Part shown: positions 45,341 through 54,003 of the stretch, one piece after another
Layout of the letters: every line of letters begins with the position of its first letter
Position numbering within the stretch: the stretch's first letter is position 1
NCBI RefSeq assembly: GCF_000317515.1
Contig: NC_019738.1
Coordinates: forward strand, 2,251,623-2,315,622
Length of the DNA stretch: 64,000 bases
Reading direction: 5' to 3'
Source: Allocoleopsis franciscana PCC 7113
GTDB taxonomy: Bacteria; Cyanobacteriota; Cyanobacteriia; Cyanobacteriales; Coleofasciculaceae
The notes under the pieces: model-generated
What the model was told of the DNA's origin: nothing
The model's database searches: none
The model's input: the letters and a program-made list of their open reading frames with translations, nothing else
Position numbers and translations under genes: made by a program

Positions 45341-46525
45341 TTAATGATCATGGGAATGAGCTGAATGGCTATGCCCCTCATGATGGTGATGGTGTTCATG
45401 ATCATGATGATGGTGGTGAGATGCCTGCACCGCCGCCAACTGGGGATTAACAGCCAGTGAGGTTTCTGCCAAAAGCGCCTCAATCTGAGGATTTGCCCAC
45501 TCTGCCGCCATCCTTAAAAAGTCAGGATTATCGTTAACGCAGGGCATCTCAACGTAGGTAACGTGAGGACTTGTGCGTTTTAGATTATGGACGATGTGAT
45601 GCACATCCAATATCGTTTCATGATTTTCTGTGGCAAAGCCAATCGGCATCATCACAAGGGCAGTAGCACCCAAACCAATCAGGTTCTTAGCGGCTAACTC
45701 CACATTTGGCTGAGTCCATTCGATTAAGGGGGTTTGATGGTTGAGCCAACCCACTGAAATCAGAGGATACTTGTAAATCAGTTTTTCCCGGACTCGCTCA
45801 TAAAGTGCCTCACTTTCTAAGATGCCAGAGGTAAAGCCTTTTGCCTTATGAGGGCAACCGTGATTCATCAACACAATACCCGTTTGGGAAGGCAAGTGGG
45901 CGACGGCTAAATCTTTAGCAATTTTCTCCTCAACCATTCGGGCGAGTAAGTCAATGTAGTCTGGTTCGTTGTAAAAAGAAGGGATGTAACGCTGTCCTTT
46001 AACCCAGTGTTCGCCGCCATCCGTCAACTGAGTCAGAGCTCGGTTAACTTGTTCAACCGCAATACCGCTAGTGAAGATAGAATCGACGACTAATAGGGGA
46101 TAGATTAGCAGCTTGTCGAAGCCTTGGGCTTTAATATCCGCTAAAACCTGTTCAGCTAGGAAAGGGGCACAGAAGTTATAAACTTTGAAGACTTGGACTC
46201 GTTCGCCCCATTTTTCCTGCAAGTGCTTCTCAATCCCTGCCCGTTGCTGTTCAAAGATTTTATTATGGGGAGAGATAAAATTATCGTGTGTGTGTCCCCA
46301 CTCGTGCAAGTCGAACATTGCCAGAAGTTTCGCCAGTGACGGGTAAACCCAAGTGGGGACAGGGGCAAATTTGGCAGTGAGTAAGTTTAAAGCTTGTTCG
46401 TTGTAGTTGGCGAAATCTTCGTAGCTTTCGACTTCGCCATAGCCCATGAGTAAGACAGCAACTCGATCATTACCGCCCGTGCGAGGGGATGTTATTTGTT
46501 GAGGTTTTTCAGGAGTGGCAACCAC
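45341..46525 (-). CDS. Ferrochelatase-like (class II chelatase) protein with His-rich tail
   Basis: 394 residues. The ferrochelatase/HemH fold shows in RVAVLLMGYGEVESYEDFAN, VLMNHGCPHKAKGF (metal or active-site His) and MMPIGFATENHETILDVHHI (the conserved His/Glu site; canonical HemH has ...FVSEHIET). The last ~26 residues are almost all His, Asp, Glu, Ser and Gly, a metal-binding tail. Cyanobacterial canonical ferrochelatases usually carry a C-terminal Hlip-like helix, which this protein lacks. So it is a paralogue: it may insert or deliver a metal other than iron (Ni, Co, Zn) or buffer metal. Bacterial CbiX-type cobaltochelatases also have His-rich tails. Confidence 0.8.
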   Translation of the reverse strand: MVATPEKPQQITSPRTGGNDRVAVLLMGYGEVESYEDFANYNEQALNLLTAKFAPVPTWVYPSLAKLLAMFDLHEWGHTHDNFISPHNKIFEQQRAGIEKHLQEKWGERVQVFKVYNFCAPFLAEQVLADIKAQGFDKLLIYPLLVVDSIFTSGIAVEQVNRALTQLTDGGEHWVKGQRYIPSFYNEPDYIDLLARMVEEKIAKDLAVAHLPSQTGIVLMNHGCPHKAKGFTSGILESEALYERVREKLIYKYPLISVGWLNHQTPLIEWTQPNVELAAKNLIGLGATALVMMPIGFATENHETILDVHHIVHNLKRTSPHVTYVEMPCVNDNPDFLRMAAEWANPQIEALLAETSLAVNPQLAAVQASHHHHHDHEHHHHHEGHSHSAHSHDH

Positions 46526-47142
46526 GTCACGTACCTATCCAATAGATTCGAGTTCAATGGCTAGGGTGCGTCAGCATTGTTGTCAGAGGCACCCTGGCTA
46601 TCTCTTAGGTTAGCATCCCCTCTGGGGGGATGGGTAAGGATTTATATCTAAAGAAATTCTAATGAAGGGAGCTGAAACCTTCCAAGACGTTTTGAGCGCC
46701 GATTCGTTCGCCAGAAGTAAACACCAGCCATTTTTGTTGGATTCTACTTACTTTTTATTTGAGAACCTATTGACCCCATCTAAAGTACGAACAGTTACGG
46801 CTGTTCGACTGGTAGGGAATCGCCGTTCTTTTAGGACGGCGAGGATGTCAAATTATTAGCTATTGCTTTGATGCGACACAGCTATTTCCGTGTAAGAGCG
46901 CGTCTTTATCTTCCAGTTTCCATCGCCTATCGCACTTTCTTAACTAAATAAGAGATTAAGGGCGATCGCTCCCTCTTAATCCCCTGTTCTGTTGCATCTT
47001 TGAAGGCTTTATCCGTTTAAAAAATGGGCATATATCACAAAAAGACAAGAATGTAAATCTACACAGATCTGTGAGGATTTTCAAAACTCTGATAACTCCT
47101 TAAAGTGAATATCACTGCTTATGAGAAATCAGAAAAACCCAA
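46526..47142. other. Intergenic region with repeats and a possible IS200/IS605 right-end relic
   Basis: 617 bp. The segment holds an imperfect inverted repeat AGGGTGC (46563-46569)/GCACCCT (46589-46595) upstream of the chelatase-like gene, CATCCCCTCTGGGGGGATG at about 46614-46632, and, near 46811-46850, GAATCGCCGTTCTTTTAGGACGGCGAGGATG-like sequence that resembles the 3' end of IS200/IS605-family elements. No intact transposase is present. A 65-codon open frame here (46662-46859) is not regarded as a gene. Confidence 0.4.
46811..46851 (+). mobile_element. Possible IS200/IS605-type right-end hairpin
   Basis: GCCGTTCTTTTAGGACGGC forms a hairpin (GCCGTCC-type arms with a mismatch) followed by GAGGATGTCAA, a tail I associate with right ends of IS605-like elements in cyanobacteria. 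No tnpA or tnpB remnant was recognised, so this is only a candidate. Confidence 0.3.
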
Positions 47143-47397
47143 ATGGTTACAAACTTTTTGACCGATGCAAATCAACCCGACTCATCATCCGTTCAAGTTC
47201 GCACTTCCACCGATCCAAAGTCCGGGCGAGAATATGTCAAAGTGATCGTCGTTGGTTCACTCAAAGGAGTGGGTAAAATCATTCACACCCTGTATCGCCT
47301 TGGTTTTGCCGAAGTAACAGAGTGGAGTGTACCCACACCAACGAAAACTCCTGGAGAAGTGATGAGTGTAATGAGGCGGTGTGTTCTTTTGGATTAA
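47143..47397 (+). CDS. Small conserved-looking hypothetical protein
   Basis: 84 residues. The middle, SGREYVKVIVVGSLKGVGKI followed by IHTLYRLGFAEVTEWS, resembles small cyanobacterial proteins of unknown function. There is no membrane segment or signal. A later TPGEVMSVMRRCVLLD ends the protein. It lies between two minus-strand genes and has no operon partner. Confidence 0.7.
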   Translation: MVTNFLTDANQPDSSSVQVRTSTDPKSGREYVKVIVVGSLKGVGKIIHTLYRLGFAEVTEWSVPTPTKTPGEVMSVMRRCVLLD

Positions 47398-47544
47398 ACT
47401 CTTTGCAAAAATCAACGCCTAGCAAGAATCAAAGCCTCTCTCCTTGTAGGAGAGAGGTTTGGAGAGAGGTCAGAGTGTCCCGCCTCCACCCAAAAATCGC
47501 TATAAGGGTAGCAAATGTAGCACTATTTAACGTAATTGATCCAA

Positions 47545-48510
47545 CTAAACATTGCCATTCCCGTTATCACCAACAATCGAACGAATACCCTCAATCGTTG
47601 CCGGAATACTACGAGCATCCATAAACATCACCTTGCTGCTATCGCTACTACCAATCTTCATCCCCATCTCTAAATAATTCTGAGCCAATAAGAACTGAAG
47701 CGCTTCATGAGCACCAGAATCACCCTTCATCGCCTTGGTAACAATTTGCAGCGCCTCAGCCGTCGCTTGTGCTCGCAGCACTGCCTGCTGGCGTTCTGCC
47801 TGGGCTTTAAGCACGATCGCCTTTTGTTGACCCTCTGCCTCCAAAATCGCTGCCTTTTGACGCGCTTGAGCATCCAATTCTAGGGCTTCCGCTTTACCTC
47901 TAGCCGAGTTCACCGCAGATTCCCGTTCCCCCTCCGAAGTCAGAATTGCCGCCCGTTTGCGCCGTTCTGCCGACATCTGCAACTCCATCGAGTCTTGTAC
48001 CGCTTTAGAAGGAACAATATCACGCAGTTCAACTCGCGTCACTTTGACACCCCAAGGGTCAGTCGCAATGTCCAATTCCCGCAACAGAATTTCATTGATT
48101 TCTGCCCTAGCGGTAAAGGTTTGATCGAGCTCCATTTGACCCATTTCTGCCCGAATCTGAGTTAACACCAGGTTCTGCATCGCTAAGCGGAGATTTTCTA
48201 CCTTGTAATAGGCTTTCTCCATATCCATAATTCGCCAGTAGACGACCGCATCAACACTGATAGAAACGTTGTCGCGGGTGATACATTGCTGGGGTGGAAC
48301 ATCCAATACTTTTTCCCGAATCGTCTCTTGGTAAACCACTCGATCCAGAACAGGAACAAGAAAATTAATACCAGGTTCTAGTTTCTTACCGCTATATTTC
48401 CCCAAACGTTCAACTAAGGCGGCGTTGCCTTGATTGACAATCTTCACAGAACTGGCAAGACCGGAAGCGCCAAGAACCATGAAAATTATAAAACCGAACA
48501 AACTTTCCAT
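47545..48510 (-). CDS. SPFH-domain (stomatin/prohibitin-like) membrane protein
   Basis: 321 residues. An N-terminal membrane anchor (about 3-20) is followed by the SPFH domain (about 22-200) with [37 protein letters not shown] and a C-terminal coiled coil rich in Ala/Glu ([20 protein letters not shown]). This is the stomatin/paraslipin (QmcA-like) group; members form large membrane cages or rafts and often pair with an NfeD protein. The NfeD-like gene lies upstream on the same strand (190-bp gap). Confidence 0.93.
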   Translation of the reverse strand: MESLFGFIIFMVLGASGLASSVKIVNQGNAALVERLGKYSGKKLEPGINFLVPVLDRVVYQETIREKVLDVPPQQCITRDNVSISVDAVVYWRIMDMEKAYYKVENLRLAMQNLVLTQIRAEMGQMELDQTFTARAEINEILLRELDIATDPWGVKVTRVELRDIVPSKAVQDSMELQMSAERRKRAAILTSEGERESAVNSARGKAEALELDAQARQKAAILEAEGQQKAIVLKAQAERQQAVLRAQATAEALQIVTKAMKGDSGAHEALQFLLAQNYLEMGMKIGSSDSSKVMFMDARSIPATIEGIRSIVGDNGNGNV

Positions 48511-48700
48511 TTCAAGTCTCCTAAGAGTTTTGTGTAATATTCCACAGCCTGCGCTGGATAAACGTTGCGAAATCGATGTGTAGGCTAAAGGTTAGAACTC
48601 CAGATGTCCGTGTGATGTTTTCAGGAAAGCAAGGAATCGCATCATCGCGGTGTCCTCCTATGAACTCCGGCTTGGGCAATCACCCATCCAATCACTCGGC

Positions 48701-49144
48701 TTAGGAATGCAACAAGTTTCGTGGCACAACAATTAGGGTGTTGCCTTCCCGGCGGACGACGTAGACGGATTGGTTGGGCGCGATCGCTTCCACGCCATCT
48801 TCACAACGTGCCATCCAAGAGTTTCCTTCGTACAGTACCCGCCCAGTTTGCCCTGCTGGGATTTCTGTCAAGGTTTGGGCATCCTTCGCATCCAATGTTT
48901 TAGACGCCCTCGCATGGGGCAAGAAGCGACGGGATACAAATACCAGCGCCGTCGAAAGCAAGAGCCATACGACAACTTGTAAGGGGAACGCCGTCGGTAA
49001 CACCCACGCCACGATCGCCACTAAAAAGGCGCTCAGCCCCATCATGAAGGCGACGAAAGCCGTTGGCACAAACAGTTCCACAGAACAAAGCATCGCTCCT
49101 GCCAGTAGCCAGAGCAGTGAAGGACTTAGCAATGGCATATTCAC
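48701..49144 (-). CDS. NfeD-like membrane protein
   Basis: 147 residues. Two or three hydrophobic helices (about 7-25, 28-50, 55-70) are followed by an OB-fold-like C-terminal domain (about 85-145) with AGQTGRVLYEGNSWMARCED and VYVVRREGNTLIVVP, the short NfeD type (NfeD1b) without the ClpP-class serine protease domain. Its usual partner is an SPFH protein, here the next gene downstream. It is likely part of a membrane microdomain unit. Confidence 0.88.
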   Translation of the reverse strand: MNMPLLSPSLLWLLAGAMLCSVELFVPTAFVAFMMGLSAFLVAIVAWVLPTAFPLQVVVWLLLSTALVFVSRRFLPHARASKTLDAKDAQTLTEIPAGQTGRVLYEGNSWMARCEDGVEAIAPNQSVYVVRREGNTLIVVPRNLLHS

Positions 49145-49572
49145 ATCCGGTATCGCCAGCGTTTATATCGGTAGATCCAAGAGTGGATCGATCAATTCCA
49201 GTTTTTGTTGGCATCAGTATCTGTGCCCATTGACAAGTCTGCCATGTTTAGATATGTTTCTGGACACAAAAACAAGGTTTGTATTGATTCTTTTAGTTTC
49301 TTTTTAAAGCAATGAAGCAACATGGGGGAAAATGCAAAAATTCGCCCACCTAGCTCCAATTTATCGTAGCGAACTCGTTGTTGACCGAACCAGAAGTGAG
49401 GTTGTCAGGATCGGGGCATCGAGAGAAGATAAGGAGTTGGGACTCGCTATCTCGGCTTCCAGTGAAGTGAATACTTGAACCCAGTAGCGATCGCTTTTTT
49501 CTTAACACTCTGACGACCTTCTTGACCCGCAATTAACCTAATGGTTGTTTCTAAGCCGTTTTAATAAATATT
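49145..49572. other. Divergent intergenic region, NfeD / PP2C
   Basis: 428 bp with no gene seen. A good plus-strand sigma-70 promoter candidate is at 49230-49258. Confidence 0.4.
49230..49258 (+). promoter_or_regulatory. Candidate promoter for the PP2C gene
   Basis: TTGACA (49230-49235), 17-bp spacer, TATGTT (49253-49258). It is well placed to transcribe towards the PP2C gene at 49573, with a leader of about 310 nt. Confidence 0.4.
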
Positions 49573-51588
49573 ATGAGCAGTTCCAAGCCGCTGATGAATC
49601 GCTATCTTTGGGCAGTTGGTGCAACTGCCATGCAGATTCCTGCTGGAGAATTCGTTAAAGACCGATATGAGGTCGTTGCACCACAAATTTGGCGAGATAC
49701 GCAGCCGGAACTGCTACCAGAGATGCCCACTCAACTGAGTGGCGATATCCTCACATACCTGCGCTTGTATCCCCACCGTCTCCACGTTCCTGAGGTGTAT
49801 GGCGTGTGCCAGTTGGGAGAGTCGGTGGTCACCTTGCTAGAAAATGTCCCAATTAATCCGAGCGGAGAGCTATATCCCTCCATCAAGTCGATGTGGACAC
49901 AGGTGCCAGCCGTTCGTCAGGTTTATTGGCTCTGGCAGCTTCTAGAACTGTGGACACCCTTACAGGAAATGGGTGTGGCTTCCAGTCTTTTAGTTCCCGA
50001 TAATCTGCGGGTTGAGGGGTGGCGACTGCGGCTACGGGAATTCTATGTTGATAGTACAGCCTCTGTTGTTGACGAGCCTGAGCGAGAAGCCTTGGTGGCA
50101 TCCACTACAGGAGGTGGAACAAGTTCCTCAGACGGATTAGAAAGCGAGAAAATTCCTGGCGTCAGTTCCACCCTGCAAAGGCGCACCCAGAAAGCCAGTC
50201 TCCAACAACTGGGAGAGTTGTGGGCATCTTTATGTTCTAAGGCTGCAATGTCTGTGGCGTCTCGCTTGCAAGCGCTTGCCCAACAGTTACAAGGCGAGGA
50301 ACCTTCGTTAACAGCCATCTCCACTAGGCTGAATAAGCTATTGCTAGAACAAGCCGCTAGACAACCTCTGCGCCTTAAAATTGCGGGTGCGACCGATATA
50401 GGTTCTGTGCAAAGGCACAACGAAGATAGCTGCTATCCCACAATGGCAGACTTACCGACAGACCTCAGCCTCCCCCGTGATTCCTTAATTCCTCATCTAT
50501 CCATTATTTGTGATGGCATTGGTGGACATGAAGGGGGGGAAGTCGCCAGCCAATTGGCGGTGCAGTCGATTAAACTCCAAGTGCGGGCACTCTTGTCTGA
50601 GTTGGCAGATGACCCGGAACTGATGACGCCGGAACTGGTGAGTCAGCAGCTAGCTGCTATTATCCGAGTCGCGAATAACTTGATTGCCTCTCGTAATGAT
50701 GAACAAGAACGAGAGTCCCGGCGTCGCATGGCAACCACTCTAACCCTGGCGCTGCAACTGCCACAGATTATGAAGATGGCGGATGGTCAGGGCAATGCTC
50801 ACGAACTCTATATTGCCAGTGTTGGGGATAGCCGTGCTTATTGGCTGACTCCTCGCTACTGCCAACGGCTAACGGTGGATGATGATGTGGCAACACGGGA
50901 AGTCCGGCTGGGTCGCAGTCTGTACCGTAAGGCGTTGCAGCGCCCTGATGCTGGGGCACTCACTCAAGCGGTGGGAACAAAAGATGCTGAGTTACTACGT
51001 CCAACCGTACAACGGTTCATTTTAGAAGAAGATGGCTTACTGTTGTTATGTTCAGACGGCTTAAGTGACAACAACTTGCTTGAACAATTTTGTGCTGACT
51101 ACCCACGAGATGTTTTTAGTGGCAAGCTTTCTTTAGAAGCGGCTGTTCAGGCGTTAGTTGACCTCGCTAATCAAAAGAATGGTCAAGATAACATTTCGGT
51201 TGTCCTCACCTACTGTGCTGTTTCTCCCCAATATCCGGTGGTGCTGAATCTGGGAGAACTCCCCGTCGGCACCAAGGATTACACCTTCACTCTGGACACA
51301 GACTTTTCTGGATTACGTCAGGATTATGAGTCGGATGAACCTGAAATCACAGAGGAAACCGAACCTGTTGCCCAAAGCTCAAAAGGGGAATGGTTTAAGG
51401 TGATTCTTGGCATGGTGGGGGTATTACTGGTACTATTTTCAGCGGGTGCAGCCTTATTGACGGCTCAGTGGCTAATTAATCCCGATGGTTTCCAGAAGAT
51501 GCGCCAGCGTATGTTCCAAACTGATCGTATTAAGATTTCTCCGTCTTCCTCTGTTCCGGCACAACCTCCCGAACAGGGAGAAAGCTAG
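49573..51588 (+). CDS. PP2C-family protein phosphatase with pseudokinase-like N-terminus
   Basis: 671 residues. The PPM/PP2C domain (about 270-550) has ATDIGSVQRHNEDSC, ICDGIGGHEGGEVAS, SVGDSRAYWL, LLLCSDGLSDNN and NGQDNISVVL: all metal-binding Asp residues are present, so it is a Ser/Thr phosphatase. Residues about 25-160 follow a protein-kinase layout without the catalytic residues: FVKDRYEVVAPQIW, VTLLENVPI, LLVPDNLRVEGWRLRLREFY (positions of HRD/DFG lost). A single membrane helix (about 594-616) and a short tail follow. It probably acts at the cytoplasmic face of a membrane with a pseudokinase regulatory module (inference). Confidence 0.88.
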   Translation: MSSSKPLMNRYLWAVGATAMQIPAGEFVKDRYEVVAPQIWRDTQPELLPEMPTQLSGDILTYLRLYPHRLHVPEVYGVCQLGESVVTLLENVPINPSGELYPSIKSMWTQVPAVRQVYWLWQLLELWTPLQEMGVASSLLVPDNLRVEGWRLRLREFYVDSTASVVDEPEREALVASTTGGGTSSSDGLESEKIPGVSSTLQRRTQKASLQQLGELWASLCSKAAMSVASRLQALAQQLQGEEPSLTAISTRLNKLLLEQAARQPLRLKIAGATDIGSVQRHNEDSCYPTMADLPTDLSLPRDSLIPHLSIICDGIGGHEGGEVASQLAVQSIKLQVRALLSELADDPELMTPELVSQQLAAIIRVANNLIASRNDEQERESRRRMATTLTLALQLPQIMKMADGQGNAHELYIASVGDSRAYWLTPRYCQRLTVDDDVATREVRLGRSLYRKALQRPDAGALTQAVGTKDAELLRPTVQRFILEEDGLLLLCSDGLSDNNLLEQFCADYPRDVFSGKLSLEAAVQALVDLANQKNGQDNISVVLTYCAVSPQYPVVLNLGELPVGTKDYTFTLDTDFSGLRQDYESDEPEITEETEPVAQSSKGEWFKVILGMVGVLLVLFSAGAALLTAQWLINPDGFQKMRQRMFQTDRIKISPSSSVPAQPPEQGES

Positions 51589-51756
51589 AAGGAGACTAGG
51601 CAGGGTATGGTATCTAACAAAGAAGAGTAAATAAAACTCCGGTCAGGATTAGTTGAGTCGGGTCTGTGGAAAGAACGCTGCTGTGCAAGAATAGAAAGGT
51701 TGTCTGGGCAAGTTCCGGCTTAATTCAGGCTATTTGAGAGAACACGAGCTTCATCT

Positions 51757-51978
51757 ATGAAAGTTGGCGATCGCGTCCGTATTAACAAATCTGTCATTGT
51801 TTACCACCATCCTTCTCACAAAAACGAGCCTTTTGATGTTAAAGGGCTAGAAGGGGACGTGCTTGGGATTGTTGTTGAGTGGCAAGGCAGACCTGTGAGC
51901 GCTAACCTGCCTGTGTTAGTTCAATTCGATAAAAAATTCCGCGCTCACTTTCGGGAGGATGAGGTGGAAATTATTTAG
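51757..51978 (+). CDS. ftrV: Ferredoxin-thioredoxin reductase variable subunit
   Basis: 73 residues of small beta barrel: MKVGDRVRINKSVIVYHHPS, FDVKGLEGDVLGIVVEWQGR, PVSANLPVLVQFDKKFRAHF and REDEVEII. It forms the heterodimer with the catalytic subunit FtrC, which uses reduced ferredoxin to reduce thioredoxin in the light. ftrC is elsewhere, as usual in cyanobacteria. A perfect CCTCCTC/GAGGAGG hairpin follows at 51996-52012. Confidence 0.95.
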   Translation: MKVGDRVRINKSVIVYHHPSHKNEPFDVKGLEGDVLGIVVEWQGRPVSANLPVLVQFDKKFRAHFREDEVEII

Positions 51979-51995
51979 CAATTCCTTGAGCCTCT

Positions 51996-52012
51996 CCTCC
52001 TCATAGAGGAGG
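51996..52012 (+). terminator. Hairpin after ftrV
   Basis: CCTCCTC, loop ATA, GAGGAGG: a perfect 7-bp stem 18 bp after the ftrV stop codon. The T-run is missing immediately after it, but a T/A-rich stretch begins at 52026. Confidence 0.5.
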
Positions 52013-52200
52013 TTCGATACCTCCTCTTTCAAAAATTATTATTTTTAGGACTTACGCACGAACGCCATCTGTCGAGGCAATGCGTAAATTATGATGTTGA
52101 CAAATAAGATATTTAATGATATACAGCTAAAGAAAAATCAACCAGAGTCTAATCCTACTGTTGTGGCTGCAACTTCGGCTGTAGGGAGTACGAAAGCCCA

Positions 52201-52488
52201 TTAAGACTTGCGGCGGCAGAACCAACCAAACAGGTTGATGTCTCCTTGCATTTTTTGCAACTCTTGCTTGTGGCTTTCAGCAGTGGCGCGATACCACTCA
52301 CAGTAGCGTTCTTGCTCCTGCCGATATAGCGCTTCCCGGTGAAACTCATGAGCGAGTTGGTAAGTGGCAAAGATATCAGCCGATGGGGGAGGCGCTGGGA
52401 CAATGAATTGGAATTTTTCTGGCATTCCTGAATAAGAGTAAATGAAGGTCGGTGAAACAATTGGCAATTTTCTGTTTGTTTCCACCAC
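52201..52488 (-). CDS. Small hypothetical protein with strong RBS
   Basis: About 95 residues from a GTG at 52488 (or the adjacent GTG at 52485). GGAGG lies 3-6 nt upstream and decides for this longer form; an internal ATG at 52425 starts MPEKFQFIVPAPPPSADIF, which by memory matches the N-terminus of related small proteins. The middle is Tyr/Glu/Arg-rich helix (HREALYRQEQERYCEWYRA). No membrane segment. The function is unknown. Confidence 0.6.
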   Translation of the reverse strand: MVETNRKLPIVSPTFIYSYSGMPEKFQFIVPAPPPSADIFATYQLAHEFHREALYRQEQERYCEWYRATAESHKQELQKMQGDINLFGWFCRRKS

Positions 52489-52530
52489 CTTCCTCCATAG
52501 TATTTATTTTTTAATTTTCAGCTTTTTCAA

Positions 52531-53322
52531 TCACAGCCAGCCTCGGAGGCGATAAACAGCCATTCCGATGTATTCCTTAAGCGCACGAGTCGTTCTGTCG
52601 AGGCGCTCTGTATCCGGCATCAGGCTCAGCACAATGGCTTGAGGGCTACTGTTCGGCTCCTCTATCTCTTGTTCACTGACCAAGAAATCAGTAGGAGCAG
52701 GGATAGCGTCAATCCCCTGACGTTGAAAAATGCGGAGCGATCGCGGCATGTGCATCGCCGATGTTACCAATAAGATGCGGCGGATACCTCGCTCCTGCAT
52801 AATTTTCTTCACATTGACAGCATTTTGGTAAGTATTGAGGGATGTGGGATCTTGCAAAATAGCAGAGGACGGAACACCCACCGTTTTTAGGAGTTGAGCC
52901 ATATCTGCCGACTCGGATGGCCCACCACCCCGCCACGCCACACGACCCCCGGAGGAAATGACAATCGGAGCCTTCCCTTCACGGTAGAGTTGTCCACCGT
53001 AGAGGACGCGATCGCCGGCTTCACTCAAATCAACTCCGGGACGTGGGGGAAAAGCCGACTTGGTCGCACCCCCTAAAATCACAATAGCATCAGCCGTCGG
53101 TAATGTTTTCGGTGGGAGATGCTGCCACTCTAAGGATTGCACCAAGCCATGCGCGACCCAATTATTGCTGGCTAACAATAACACCATCAAAGCCAAAGAA
53201 ATGGGAAACGGCACCCAACGGGAGCGTCGCCACCACATCACCAACGCCACAACCATGAGTATGCAAGCGAGTCCCAAGGGATACAAGAACAACGGCAGCA
53301 GCTTGGAGAGGAATAAAAACAT
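52531..53322 (-). CDS. YdcF/ElyC family (DUF218) membrane protein
   Basis: 263 residues. Two N-terminal helices (about 5-28 and 35-53) precede the DUF218 domain (about 80-250): ADAIVILGGATKS, VLYGGQLYREGKAPIVISSG, then QERGIRRILLVTSAMHMPRS with the conserved SAxHMxR. The family includes E. coli YdcF, SanA and ElyC, linked to cell envelope integrity. There is nothing unusual in its length or motifs. Confidence 0.9.
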   Translation of the reverse strand: MFLFLSKLLPLFLYPLGLACILMVVALVMWWRRSRWVPFPISLALMVLLLASNNWVAHGLVQSLEWQHLPPKTLPTADAIVILGGATKSAFPPRPGVDLSEAGDRVLYGGQLYREGKAPIVISSGGRVAWRGGGPSESADMAQLLKTVGVPSSAILQDPTSLNTYQNAVNVKKIMQERGIRRILLVTSAMHMPRSLRIFQRQGIDAIPAPTDFLVSEQEIEEPNSSPQAIVLSLMPDTERLDRTTRALKEYIGMAVYRLRGWL

Positions 53323-53432
53323 GCTAAATAGGTCTAAGGGCTAGAACCACGAAGACGGAGTCCGGTAATATTTTTTCCTTTGTCATTAAACGCGGCAGAT
53401 GCGGATTCCGGCGAGACTTGTAGGGGAGGATT

Positions 53433-53789
53433 TCACCGTCTCAAAAAGCCGCCAAACGTTACCAGGGGTCTTTGGGTACGCTTCCGAGAGCGATTATCTC
53501 TCCGTTGTTTGGCTAAACGTAGCCCACTGACTCTGGGCTGTTCCTCTAGTTCTAAATCCTCTTCTTCCTCTGATTCCACCACTCTGGGGCCTTCCGAGCT
53601 TTTCCACCAACCCATTGCCCAACCCCCGGCGATACCTCCAGCAAAGCCCAGTAAGATACTTAAGGGCACTGGGTATCCCAGAAAGAAAAAGCAGAACAGA
53701 AAAAACAACCAAAGTCTTAAACCCGTTCCAGTGGAAAATCCTGTGAACAGACCGGGCTTTGATTTGTCATTACCTTTTTTGTCACTCAT
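53433..53789 (-). CDS. Small hypothetical membrane protein
   Basis: 118 residues from the ATG at 53789 (GTG at 53792 also in frame). One strong hydrophobic region (about 25-60) with LRLWLFFLFCFFFLGYP, forming one or two helices, then an acidic patch (VESEEEEDLELEEQ) and a very basic C-terminal tail (LAKQRRDNRSRKRTQRP). It lies 111 bp upstream of the YdcF gene on the same strand. The function is unknown. Confidence 0.65.
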   Translation of the reverse strand: MSDKKGNDKSKPGLFTGFSTGTGLRLWLFFLFCFFFLGYPVPLSILLGFAGGIAGGWAMGWWKSSEGPRVVESEEEEDLELEEQPRVSGLRLAKQRRDNRSRKRTQRPLVTFGGFLRR

Positions 53790-54003
53790 CACGAGTCAGC
53801 CAGTGAAGGGGATTGATTACCAAGTTTTACACTTTCAAACCGAAAGTTTTGCGGCATCAAAACAATTTTATAAGAACGAGGCGGGAAAACCCTAGCGGCT
53901 GTGGTATGACAGTTAACATCGTGCGATCGCTAATACCCCCGTCTGGGCAGCTTTCACCTAGCAAGGTTTACCCTAAAAGATAAATATTCTACAAGCTAGA
54001 CCG

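Noticed and set aside
46662-46859. 65-codon plus-strand open frame.
   Set aside because: Its 3' part is a hairpin resembling an IS200/IS605 right end; the rest matches no TnpB C-terminus I can recall.
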